64,000 bases of DNA from the NCBI GenBank assembly GCA_013146195.2, contig CM028383.1, positions 18,809,642 to 18,873,641 of the forward strand. The letters run 5' to 3'. Source of the stretch: Codonopsis lanceolata (taxonomy: Eukaryota > Streptophyta > Magnoliopsida > Asterales > Campanulaceae). How positions within the stretch are numbered: the stretch's first letter is position 1; every line of letters begins with the position of its first letter. The position numbers and the translations under genes are program-made. The notes under the pieces were generated by a model that was given only the letters and a program-made list of their open reading frames with translations, was not told the DNA's origin and did no database searches. Below are positions 22,901 to 32,866 of the stretch, piece after piece.

Positions 22901-23796
22901 CATTATTTCCTTCATATATCTCAGCCCAATATGTAGCAAGCCCATAAACCCCAATCCTATTGTTCTCATAACAACACTCAAAGGAAATTAAAGAGGGATG
23001 AAATGAGTTAAAGAAATTTTATTCATGGATAACGCTGATCTCTTTGTGCAGTTGTCACCAACGTACAAATTTGATTGTTTCTCAGTAAAGAGATCTTGGA
23101 CTTGTTTTAGGAGAGAGATTGGATTGGTTTAGGAGAATGATGATTATACTTTCTCACGTAAACGGCATTCTACAGCTGTCCCAAATTCCATGAAGAAAGT
23201 TAGTGTCCTACTTCATTTTTTACCACATCGGGGTCATGTATTAAAAGTAAATGATATGAGGGATCTTTTAAAAATGGTCTAAATGGAGCTAAGTGCATGG
23301 GGTTTTGCATACTTTTCCGTACTTTATTTCGAAGTGACATAACCAATTGCTCTTTTGATAAATAAGGCATAACCAATTGCTTTTTTGATAAATATGACAT
23401 AACCAATTGCTAATGTTATTAAGTAATGATCATGTGTGTTATTTAAAATTTGAACTGTAGTATCACTCTCGACGTGCTTAATTTGTTACATGACATGCTC
23501 TTGTATATTCCGTCTCCGTGAAGCACATTCTAATATGTGAATACTACATTTTTTGTTTGTGTTTGTATTCATGACAATCTGCACATATATAACACAAAAT
23601 ATAAGCTTAATTGAGGCATTTCAAGCTAAAGCTGCGTTAAAAGTTTTTAGTATAATTATGTATATACTGAGAAGCTGCGATCCTTTCTCCCGGGGAATTC
23701 ATTCAGAGGCTAATTGTAGAATCCAAGTTTAGATTCTTAACAAGATGAGAAATATTACTAGATTATTAGACAATAATGGAGGATCTGTTTATTTAG
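22901..23796 (+). other. intron 3, final part
   Basis: AT-rich sequence with the 30-bp tandem repeat listed separately. It ends with the acceptor TTTATTTAG at 23796. Confidence 0.5.
23336..23415. repeat. 30-bp tandem repeat, about 2.6 copies
   Basis: AACCAATTGC occurs at 23341, 23371 and 23401. The first two copies continue with (T/C)TTTTGATAAATA, and the third is cut after CTAATG. Confidence 0.85.
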
Positions 23797-23926
23797 GCCA
23801 ATTTTCTTATCGAGGATATCACTCAGTGATATATGGGAGCCTGCTTCAAGGACATCTTGTGGAAATGATCCTTGGAAAATGTTGAAGACTGCCTTTTCTA
23901 TTCTTCTCTCGCAATCAATCCTTCAG
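23797..23926 (+). CDS. DUF3754 gene, exon 4
   Basis: The first base completes the arginine begun in exon 3. It reads RPIFLSRISLSDIWEPASR, then WKMLKTAFSILLSQSILQ. The donor is GTATTTC. The 9.6-kb upstream intron holds the nested copia pair, yet both junctions keep the frame. Confidence 0.9.
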
Positions 23927-24933
23927 GTATTTCTCGAATGTATAGTTATTTGTTTCATTTGACATTGTTTTTTGTTTTATGATCATATAATAGCGTTCCC
24001 CTCACTCCCTCTCCTCCTATAAGTAGTCTTTAATGTATGTTCCTTGTCTTCTTCAGTTCTCTTTTTCTTTTTCTTTTTTATTACTCCCTCCGTCCCTAAA
24101 ATTATTGTCGTGTTTGACCTGGCACAGGATTAAGAAAAAACTATTGACTCGATTATTAATATTGGTATAATATGTTGTTCCTTTGAAGATAGGTTCCCTT
24201 GGAACCTTTATGGGTCTGAGGCCTGTTCTTGTTTTTTTATGCCTTTCTGTCTCACTTCGGTGTTCTTTCACCATTTCCTTTATATGGTTTCATATGAAAG
24301 GCAAAAGATTCCTCTAAATCTTTGCTTTTGTTTGGTCCCTAATCCTTGGAACACTTAAGCTAATGATTGCAGTCACAGAAGAAGGCCTTACAAACCTCTA
24401 AGCCCATTTGTTTGTATTGTGCGCATGAAGGCTAATAAATCTTGTTCTCACCTTTTTCTCCAACCGTAGCGAGGCTTGGCAGTTGTGGCATTACTTGTTC
24501 TCGGTTAGTAATTAGTGGGTGAGCACTCTAGCTTTGGATGACTTCTGATTCATCATTGGAGGGCTTCAGGAATGGAGAAGGTGGCAAATCCCTCTGGATT
24601 AGGGCATGCTTTGATTCTTTGGTGCTCTTGGACAGAGATAAATGTGAGGATCTTTGGCGGTTAAACCAATCTTCTTTGGGACAGGGAGTTTTATCTAGCT
24701 TGCCATGTATCAATATTTGGGTCTTTAAGGGGACTTGCTTTATCAGTTTTTGTTACGGATTGGCATGCAGGTTTACTTTGATTGTGTGTCTTCTGTGCTG
24801 GTCTTATTTGTTTTTTGTCTCCGATGTGGGGTAGCTCCTTTCCCACTCTCTCGTACATCTTCAATCTGTTGTGCTGAGTTTTAACATATTTCGGTTATTA
24901 TCCACTTTCTGAGTGAAATTTGATTTCCAATAG
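23927..24933 (+). other. intron 4
   Basis: About 1 kb of ordinary AT-rich intron. Its only recognisable content is a Stowaway-like terminus near 24082. It ends in TTTCCAATAG. Confidence 0.55.
24082..24180. repeat. Stowaway-like MITE fragment, one terminus
   Basis: TACTCCCTCCGTCCCTAAAA matches the conserved TA plus CTCCCTCCGTCCC terminus of Stowaway (Tc1/mariner) MITEs. The opposite inverted terminus (GGGACGGAGGGAG-TA) was not found downstream, so only one end is left and the right limit is arbitrary. Confidence 0.55.
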
Positions 24934-25062
24934 GAGCCAGCATTCCAAGAGTTAATTTTGCTTTACACGGAGGAAATGGGTGAAAAAGAAACCGAAGAAA
25001 AATATGAGGTTCCTCTGTTGCAGTTGAAAATCTACGAGAGAATTCCTATTCCCGATTTACCG
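24934..25062 (+). CDS. DUF3754 gene, exon 5
   Basis: 43 codons in phase 0: EPAFQELILLYTEEMGEKET, ending with YERIPIPDLP. The acceptor is CCAATAG and the donor GTACATG. It continues directly from LSQSILQ of exon 4. Confidence 0.9.
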
Positions 25063-25195
25063 GTACATGCTTGAACACTTGAATGCTATTGGCAGAACCT
25101 CTGCTTTTCATTAGATTGGAATGCTTATTGTTGGCATTTTTTTATTGTCCTTCTTCAAGAGCAGTTAAAAATAGTATGTTTCCATATTTTTGTAG

Positions 25196-25240
25196 GTTAT
25201 TTTTCCTCACAAGAAGCTGTCTTTCCGTATACTGGATACG
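25196..25240 (+). CDS. DUF3754 gene, exon 6 (45 bp)
   Basis: A microexon-like 15 codons, VIFPHKKLSFRILDT, between TTTTTGTAG and GTACGAAG. It is in phase 0 on both sides. The content continues the IPDLP...FPHKKLSF segment typical of the family. Confidence 0.88.
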
Positions 25241-25571
25241 GTACGAAGAAGTAAGATTAGTTTTTATAGTTCAGAATACATGCTTCGATCAAGTTTGAGT
25301 TCAGAATGTTCTCTGTACAATTAGTAAATTGATTTCATTTTATATTTATTCTAGGTTCCAGTAAGCAACTTTGTGCGCTGTTAGAATCAGAATCCATTAT
25401 AAATAGATGTCCCTTCCTTGTATTACAGATTGTTTTGACTAAAGTAGAACAAGATGGCGTTTGGCTTTGTGTTGTGATATATTTGTCCATTCAAGAACTG
25501 TTGTCTTTCGTTATAATAAACTTATGTAAGCATTTTTCACTGATCCCTCATGAGTCAGTCAAGACTTCTAG

Positions 25572-25762
25572 TGTAATACCCCCATCCCACATCGAATAGG
25601 TGTGGGAATTGTGTAATTTATAAGATGATCACACTTTACTACTGGGCACCAATATCATCTATGGACTTTTGGGTCGGCTTGCGGTGGGCTTAATGACCCA
25701 AGGTGCAGTGTGCTCAGTGGGCTATACATTGCGAACCAGGCTTTCGGGATTGGGGCGTTACA
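25572..25762. mobile_element. solo LTR, 191 bp
   Basis: TGTAATACCCCCATCCCACA...GGGGCGTTACA is flanked by TCTAG at 25567-25571 and 25763-25767. The TG...CA ends, inverted TGTAA/TTACA termini and perfect 5-bp duplication are those of a solo LTR left by LTR-LTR recombination. The CCCACATCGA word recalls small plant LTR families. Confidence 0.85.
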
Positions 25763-25891
25763 TCTAGTGTAAACATGAAGTGCATGACCTCAGCTATTTC
25801 TAAAATTTGGACTGTTTTTTGTTGGTCATTTGTCAACATGGCTCTTTCTGCTTGATATTTTTGGTACAAGGGCTCAAGACTCTATCTCCTA

Positions 25892-26069
25892 TGTTAGAGT
25901 GTTAGAAGTATTGGGGGTCACTTTGGTTTAAGATATATGTTTAGGGGTTTAAGATATATGTTTGGGGTCTTGATGTATATTGTATTATCACAAACATATA
26001 TATACGTCCTTGCCTAACCAATTTAGGTTACGGCTTCTCTTCTCTTCTCCTTTCTATTTACATTGAACA
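25892..26069 (+). repeat. 5' LTR of the intron 6 copia
   Basis: 178 bp. Relative to the 3' copy it carries two small internal duplications (TGTTAGAG at the start and a GGGGTTTAAGATATATG repeat near 25940). It ends CATTGAACA before the primer site. The precise start (25892 or 25900) depends on whether the leading TGTTAGAG is LTR; the target duplication favours 25892. Confidence 0.8.
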
Positions 26070-26559
26070 TGGTATCCAGCAGGAATCCTTCTAATCTCCT
26101 GTGTTGATTGCTCTTCACGCATTTTTCTTTTTTTTCTTTCTTTTTTTTTTTCGTTTTTTTTCAACCCCAGAATGTTTGTCCAGGGTTTGTCGAGCTTGCT
26201 ACGTATTCAGCCTTGCGTTTGAGTCGCCGGAGCGGGTGCGACGTGTTTTGAGGGTCACCGCATAGGGAGTTGGTGCCGCCCAACCTAGGTGACCTTATCT
26301 GTCCGGTCACCGCCACCGTAGGTCGCCGGAAAAAGTCCCACGCACCGGTGCGTGGCCGGAATTGCTTTGTCGGACAGTCACCGGACCACCACAGATTGGT
26401 TCGCCGGTGCATGTGGATCACTAATCCGAGGTTGGTTTTTAGATTAAACAAGTTTTGGTGGGTTTTTTTGGCTCGGTTGTCAACTGTACTGGTCCAATTG
26501 ACTCCATTTTTTGTTGGTTCCATTCTAAATGTTGACATTGGGGAATAAGGAGTCCAAAA
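26070..26559 (+). other. untranslated leader of the intron 6 copia
   Basis: It begins with the degenerate primer site. It then has T-rich tracts (26125-26160) and a locally GC-rich block (26215-26430) with many CCGG words and the palindrome CGCACCGGTGCG at 26341-26352, which could form strong RNA structure. The minus-strand copia of intron 3 has a comparable CCGG-rich leader near 22060-22120. Confidence 0.55.
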
Positions 26560-27742
26560 CCATGGTTTCTGAGGTTATTTCCACTAGAACGAAGATTACG
26601 GACAAGAAATTAACGAGAAAGAATTACTTAATGTGGTGACGGGTGGTTGGAAGGAATCTAAAGGGGCAAAATAAAGAAGATCATCTCACCACATTTAACT
26701 CTACTAATGTTGTGTGGGAATGATGTTGATTTGTATTGGAAGCTCATGAATTCTATGGATGAAGAGACCGCTAAATTGGTGGACTATACTTCTACTATTC
26801 GTGATTTGTGGGATTCTTTAGTTGTGTTGTATGGAGGCAAGGACAACATGAACCGAATGTATGACTTGTTGTGCGCTATGTTTTACCAAGATCAACAAGG
26901 TTGTAGTGTTACCTAGTATTTTGCAGACTATAAGAAATTGGCGACTCAGTGGATTTCTTTGCTTCCTTTGAGTACCAATGTTAGTACTATGTAGACACGA
27001 ACAAGAGCACGTAATTATTCTTGGATTTCTAGCTGGTTTGAGATCCGAGTTCTCTCGCTCACAGTCTCTTATCCAACACAAGTGTTAGCTCTCTTCAGGA
27101 TGTGTTCTCTCGTGTGCTTCATGCCTCACTAGAGTCTTCTTCAGTTGGCCCCCACTGGTAGTAGTATGGTGATTCTTCTGCACTTGTGAGTCAGATATCT
27201 CACCACCACCAAGGTCATGATACAGGTGGTCATGGTGGTCGGTCTATTGGTAGAGTAGATCGTGATGGTGGTCGTGGTGGCCGAGGTGGAGGTAGGTACA
27301 GTAGAGAGGTTCATAGTAGTAATCATTATGGGGATACGAATAATGTGATTCGTAATTGTTGGAAGTTGCATGGTAAACTATCTGATGATTGATATGCCCA
27401 TATTGCCTCTAACACCGCGTCTGGCCTCTACCCAAACCTCCTCAGCCTATTGAGGGAAAGGTGGTACGGATAACTGGTGATGAGTTTGCGCGATATACAT
27501 AGTTCCATCCTTCTGTCTTTTTCTTCCACTGTTACTTTTGTCGACCTACTGCATGTGTCTCTTCCTCTAATTGTAAATGGGTTATTGACTCTGGTTCTTC
27601 TGACCATTTGTGTGTGGCAACAGAGGTATTTTTTCTTCATTCATTCCTTCTTCGACATTATCGAGTGTTACTAACTTACTGTAGCAAATGGGTCTATTGC
27701 TTCTGTTAAATGGCCGGGTGATATTTGTCTCACGTCTTCTCT
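26560..27742 (+). pseudogene. copia gag and protease start, broken
   Basis: Fragments include VSEVIS and KITDKKLTRKNYLMW (gag N-terminus, close to the nested copia of intron 3). A Gly/Arg/His-rich linker (27186-27330) is followed by RNCWKLHGK of the zinc-knuckle region near 27350-27380. Then come WVIDSGSSDH-like protease residues near 27580-27610 and NGSIASVKWPGDICLTSS up to 27742. Stops and frameshifts are frequent. The frame is cut by the LINE. Confidence 0.78.
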
Positions 27743-27764
27743 TTCATTTTTTGATAAAGGTAAA

Positions 27765-27766
<2 letters not shown>

Positions 27767-27807
<41 letters not shown>
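27767..27807. repeat. (TA)n microsatellite in the LINE 3' region
   Basis: About 20 TA units lie between the LINE 3' untranslated sequence and its terminal TATCAAAAAATGAAA. Probably an expansion in the AT-rich tail. Confidence 0.9.
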
Positions 27808-27809
<2 letters not shown>

Positions 27810-27871
27810 GAGCATCGAAACAGGTGATGCGTCCTTGACATAAAAGTATACACTACGCAAAAATATACCCA

Positions 27872-28913
27872 CTAGCCAATATGGAAAATATTCACAGCAT
27901 CTGCACTAGTGTTATCATTAAGATTCAAGGTATGATCATCCCCTACACTCCATTCAAGCATGTTCGAGAGAAGTGATTTCCTCAAAGCATTCATAGAACC
28001 CTCTTCATTATCAAACGCCCTTTGATTTCTTTCTTTCCAAATCGTCCAAACTACGCTTAATGGAGCAACATGCCAAAGGCTATTCCTGCTCTTTTTCCTC
28101 CTAAAATAAGACCAATTCCAAAAAAGATCCTTGGTAGAGTTTGGGAGCACCCACGAAATGTTAAACAAGCCAAAAATCGCTGACCATAGAGTCCCCACCA
28201 CCTGGCAGTGTAGCATCAAATGGTTAACACTCTCTTCATCCCCCTTAGAGAGATAGCACCGATTAGTGTACAGAAGGCCTCTTTTCCTCAAATTGTCACC
28301 TGTTAAGATGGCTTCGTTTGCTACCTCCCACGCCAAAAGGCCCTCCTACTTGGAACATATTGATCTCCCAAAAAGAATAAAACCCTTCCACCGAAAAACC
28401 ACTCTACTTCCGGAAGGAACGTATAAGAACCAAACAATCTCACGACTGTCTCAATCTCCCAGTCTTGAAAGTTTATGAGAAAAGAAAGATTCCATATAGA
28501 CCTGCCCTCCTCCGAACAAAGCACAGAATTTATGTAGCACTCCTTATCTCTGGCCAGAGCATACAGATTGGGGAACAATCTGCATAACTCCCCTCCAGCG
28601 GACCATTTGTCCTTCCAAAACCTCACCGAAAGCCATCACCAATTATAAAAGAGATGTGTTTAGCAAAATTATCCCATCTTCTTCTTATACCTTTCCAGAA
28701 ACCCACCCCAAAAGATTCATTAATGGTAGCGGGAAAGCAAGAGTGATTTCCCTTACCATATTTACACTCCTCCACCTTATGCCACAAAGCCTCCCTCTCC
28801 GCAAGATACCTCCACAGCCATTTGCCAAGAAGGGCTTCATTGAACAGCTTTAACTTTTTTACCCCAAGCCCTCCTGCCTTAAGACTCCTACAAACTGTCG
28901 ACCGTTTAATCAA
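27872..28913 (-). pseudogene. LINE C-terminal region
   Basis: 28623-28913 reads GKWLWRYLAEREALWHKVEE, then FWKGIRRRWDNFAKHI. 28321-28626 holds RFWKDKWSAGGELCRLFPNL. 27872-28336 contains a Cys/His cluster (CYLSKGDEESVNHLMLHC) and WTIWKERNQRAF. This is the usual post-RT segment of plant L1-type LINEs. One or two frameshifts separate the pieces. Confidence 0.88.
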
Positions 28914-28980
28914 ATGGAATTTTTTCCCCTCCGAGCCCCCTTCCCACAGGAAATCCCTTTACAACTTTTCTAAACGGTTC

Positions 28981-30374
28981 CTAACCGAAACTGGAATCAT
29001 AAGCAGACATATAATAAGTAGGCATGCTGGACAAAGTATTTTTTACTAGAACAAGCCTCCCCCCTTTGGATAAGTATTGTCTCTTCCAACCCGCTAGCCG
29101 ACGTTCGAACCTTTCAACCACCTCATTCCACACTACCTTGCTTTTAAAAGGAGCCCCAATGGGTAATCCGAGATAAGATGCAGGGAGTCTCATTACCTTA
29201 CACCCAAAAAAGAAGCCAAATCCCCCACATTCTCGACGTCTCCAACCGGAATGATTTCGCTCTTAGAAATATTTATCTTAAGACCCGAAGCTGCCTGAAA
29301 GAATAAAAGCACCAAGCGAAGAAATCCAAGTTGTGACGTATCCGCCCCACAGAAAACCAAGGTGTCATCCGCGAACAAGAGATGGGACACCTTAATTGCC
29401 AGACCACCTGCCCTATCCACCCTGAATCCGTCAAAATAACCTCCCAGCATTGCTTTATCCGCCAAGTTGCTCAAAGCCTCCATAACTATGATGAAGAGAA
29501 AAGGAGAAAGGGGATCTCCTTGACGCAAACCCCTCGAACTCCCAAAAAATCCAGCAGGTTCTCCGTTAACAAGGACGGAAAACCGAGCAGTTGAAATACA
29601 GAATTGAACCCATTTTCTCCATCATAAACATCAGAAAGTCCCAATCACATTATCAAACGCCTTTTCTATATCCAGTTTACATAGTAAGCCTGGGGTTCCA
29701 CCTTTGATTCTAGCATCCACTGCTTCGTTTGCAGTCAGCGATGCATCTAAGATTTGCCTGTTACGGACAAAAGCGTGCTGGGAATCAGAGATGATTTTAT
29801 CCATAGTTTTCCTCCATCTATGGGAAAGCGCCTTCGCAATGATTTTGTAGACCCCTCCAACCAAGCTAATGGGTCTGAATTCCTTCACGTCGCTAGCGCC
29901 TTTCTTTTTAGGGATTTGAACAATGAAAGTGGCATTTAAACTTTTCTCAAAGCACGAATTTTCATAAAAGTGGTGGAAAACTCTCATCATATCCTCCCTT
30001 ATGACATCCCAACACTGCTGAAAAAATGCAAGGGAGAAACCATGTGTACCCGGGGCTTTGTCACCAATCATTTTACGCAAGACCAGCACCACTTCCTCTC
30101 TCGTAAAAGGCTGCTCAAGTTCAGACGAAGCTTCCAAGTCAAGGGCCTTGCACGTGGCTCCCTCTAGCGTCGGTCTCCAATCACTGTTGTCCTTGTACAG
30201 ATTCTCATAGAAATTCACAATCCCTCTTTTAATCTCCTCCTTTTCTTCCAGAATCTCCCCATCAACTGTCAACTTTTTAATCTGATTTACTGAGGAATGT
30301 GCACTTGCCATCCTATGGAAAAGATATTGGTATCCCCCTCCTTGAGCCACTGGACCCTTGATTTTTGTCTCCAA
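28981..30374 (-). pseudogene. LINE reverse transcriptase
   Basis: 30374-29631 covers the early RT (FRPISLVGGVYKIIAKALSH, QHAFVRNRQILDASLTANEA, CKLDIEKAFDNV). 29528-29193 covers MRQGDPLSPFLFIIVMEALS and the catalytic HLLFADDTLVFCGAD. 29193-28981 contains LPASYLGLPIGAPF and GGRLVLVKNTLSSMP. The FADD active site is intact, but a frameshift near 29640 and another near 29193 break the ORF. Confidence 0.92.
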
Positions 30375-31299
30375 CTAATTTCCTCACATCTCAGAAGGCA
30401 CTCTAATTCCTTCTTCAAATCCAAATCCAGACTTCTTCTCTCATCAGCCACATTCCCAACCCCAGCCGAAGCTACTGTCTCATCTGATTTTCTAATCTCT
30501 TCCTTCAAAGTTTTAATTCTGCTCTCTATCCTCCCAAAAACTTCCCGATTGCAGACTTTGAGATCTATCTTCAGCCGTTGTAACTTTTTCGCCATTACGT
30601 AACAGGGTCGCCAATGAACGCATATGAAGACCATTTATCCTTGACCCACTCCACAAAACCCTACTCCTTGAGCCACATATTCTCGAACCTAAACGGGGCT
30701 TTCCTTTTCTCCAAAACTCCACATTACAGCCACAAAGGGACGTGATCTGAAGTCACTCTAGGAAGGCACGACTGAATCACGGCCCCAAAATGATCCCCCA
30801 ATCTGCTGAAACCAAAGAATCTATCAATTCTCGAGTACTGCATTCTGTCACCGCTTCTAAACCAAGTGAAGTCTCCTCAGTCAAAGGCAAATCTACTAAC
30901 TCTACATCATTGATAAAATCATTGAATTCTGTCATGGATTGAGAAAATCCACCAGAGCCAGATCTTTCGTGGGGAAAACGAACTACGTTGAAATCTCCCC
31001 CCCACGGATAATTCCTGGCTAACTTTACTTCCTTCAACTCTGACCACAACAAAAGGGCCATAAACACCGGAAAACAGCACTGCCTTATCATCGTCCAAAA
31101 ATTTAAGAACACAAGAAGCCGAAAAGGAACCCAGCAATGACTCGACCTTCGAAAATTTCCTCGTATCCCACATAATCAAAATACCTCCAGATCTCCCCGC
31201 AGCCCCTAAAAAAATCCAATCCACCCATCTAGCGTTCCAAATACTGTTAATAAATCGTGAATCTACCGTCTCCATTTTGGTTTCCAAAAGACAGACCAC
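30375..31299 (-). pseudogene. LINE endonuclease-like domain and linker
   Basis: 31299-30919 begins VCLLETKMETVDSRFINSIW and contains GRSGGILIMWDT, typical of APE-type endonucleases. GGDFNVVRFPHERSG near 30950-30995 corresponds to the GDFN catalytic motif. The linker from 30634 reads LKIDLKVCNREVFGRIESRI and WRQKSRVQWLKEGDTN. Several frame shifts are present. Confidence 0.85.
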
Positions 31300-31530
31300 C
31301 TAAGGTTTCCGTCTTCTCAAAACTGCCTAAATAAGATCTCGTTTCTCTAGACTATGTAAACCCCACACATTCCAAGCTAAGAATCGTATATCCATATCAA
31401 ATACTGTTTTTTCTCCTCCCGTCATGCACACCACTATTCCTCAACTGCTCCATATTCAGATTGCAAAACAGCTTCTTTAATTCTCTCTTCCCTTTCTCCC
31501 AGTCTTTGCTACTCCTCTTACTGTTGCTGA

Positions 31531-32474
31531 CTATGTTGCACAGACACGGATACGCGGACACGAGACACGGGGATAAGTGATTTTCAAAAAACATAGGACG
31601 CGGGGGGTAAAGTGTAAATATTCAAACCATAAGGACCAAAATGTAAATATTCAAAATATAAGGACCAAATTATAAATATTAAAAACTATAACCACAAAAT
31701 AAATACTTCCAACATACCTAAATGTTAACAAGTAACATTTAATTTATAATTCAATTTTATAACAAAGTACACAAATTTTATAAAAATAAAAAATCAGAAT
31801 CACAAAGTATACAAATTGACTCAATAGTCAATAGTCAACACTAAAAAATTATAATATAAATTAAGAAACCCACTCTGTTCACTGTTCAGTCTGTTGAGTG
31901 TTGACAAATGACATCGAAGAGAGGAAAGCGGAGACTGGAGAGAGACTTTGAAAAGAGAGAAGAAATGAAGAATACCCGGTTGTGGCTGATTGATTCAGAA
32001 GAGACGAACAGACGAAGACGAAGAGTAGATCGACGAATACGATTAGTCGAAGACTCGAAGTCTCGAAGAGAATACAGACGTAGTCACGCAGGTGGTGCAC
32101 AGGGAGAGAAGGTCGCCTTCGAAGGGGCAAGGGGCCTAGAAGGCGGCATAGGTCATTCGGTGGATGGTCGACGTCGGCGACGAGGGAATTTGAGGGGGCT
32201 AGGGTTCTTTTTGATAGGGGATTTGAGGGACAAAGTGAGAATGACGATTACGATATTAGTAGTCGACAAATATAACCCCAACCGTGTCTGACTTCCAGGT
32301 ATGTATCCCGACTCTCTAAGCTTTGCACCCGTGTATGTGTCTAGAAGTTTCGAAAATCCAAATTCGGCCCCAAAACGTACTTTGGGCCGAATCTGCCGTG
32401 TCTGTGACGTCTCCGCATCCCGGCCGTGTCCGACTCGAAATTCGCCTCCAACCTGCCATGTCCGTGCAACATAG
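31531..32474. mobile_element. non-autonomous hAT-like element, 944 bp, inside the LINE
   Basis: The left end CTATGTTGCACAGACACGG is inverted at the right end (CCATGTCCGTGCAACATAG). Flanks are GTTGCTGA (31523-31530) and GTTGTTGA (32475-32482), an 8-bp duplication with one mismatch, as expected for hAT. The interior is AT-rich on the left and contains an Arg-rich chance frame (31908-32291). No transposase was recognised, so it would need one in trans. Confidence 0.82.
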
Positions 32475-32866
32475 GTTGTTGACCTTTGGGTGCCTACAGT
32501 TCCTCTCTATATCTATCAGCAGATCCATAATCTTGTCTTCATATCCCACTCATGAGACTCCCATAAGTTTACCAAAACCATTGATTCTTCTCTATTATCC
32601 TCTATATTATATATTCCTGGTTTTCCAAAACCATTGATTCTTCTCTATTATCCGCATCCCGGCCGTGTCCGACTCGAAATTCGCCTCCAACCTGCCATGT
32701 CCGTGCAACATAGGTTGTTGACCTTTGGGTGCCTACAGTTCCTCTCTATATCTATCAGCAGATCCATAATCTTGTCTTCATATCCCACTCATGAGACTCC
32801 CATAAGTTTACCAAAACCATTGATTCTTCTCTATTATCCTCTATATTATATATTCCTGGTTTTCCA
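32412..32866. repeat. 239-bp tandem duplication across nested junctions
   Basis: TCCGCATCCCGGCCGTGTCC starts at 32412 and again at 32651. Each copy contains the right terminus of the hAT-like element, about 100 bp of LINE 5' end and the resumed copia sequence through CCTGGTTTTCCA. The word ACCATTGATTCTTCTCTATT occurs three times. The duplication must be later than the LINE and hAT insertions. Confidence 0.9.

Larger units (their letters stand above)
27743..32585 (-). mobile_element. L1-type LINE inserted in copia pol
   Basis: It is flanked by TCTTCTCT at 27735-27742 and 32586-32593, where the copia frame continues. On the minus strand it has a 5' region (32585 to 31300, interrupted by a hAT-like element), an endonuclease-like domain, RT and a C-terminal zinc-finger-like region. 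The 3' tail contains a long (TA)n tract and ends TTTATCAAAAAATGAAA. Frames are broken throughout. With the 944-bp hAT removed it is about 3.9 kb. Confidence 0.9.

Noticed and set aside
27186..27392. Gly/Arg/His-rich ORF resembling an RNA-binding protein
   Set aside because: Its position and the WKLHGK word mark it as the gag linker and zinc-knuckle region of the surrounding copia element.
31908..32291. 127-codon Arg-rich ORF
   Set aside because: It sits within a non-autonomous hAT-like element, has biased low-complexity composition and no transposase motif.
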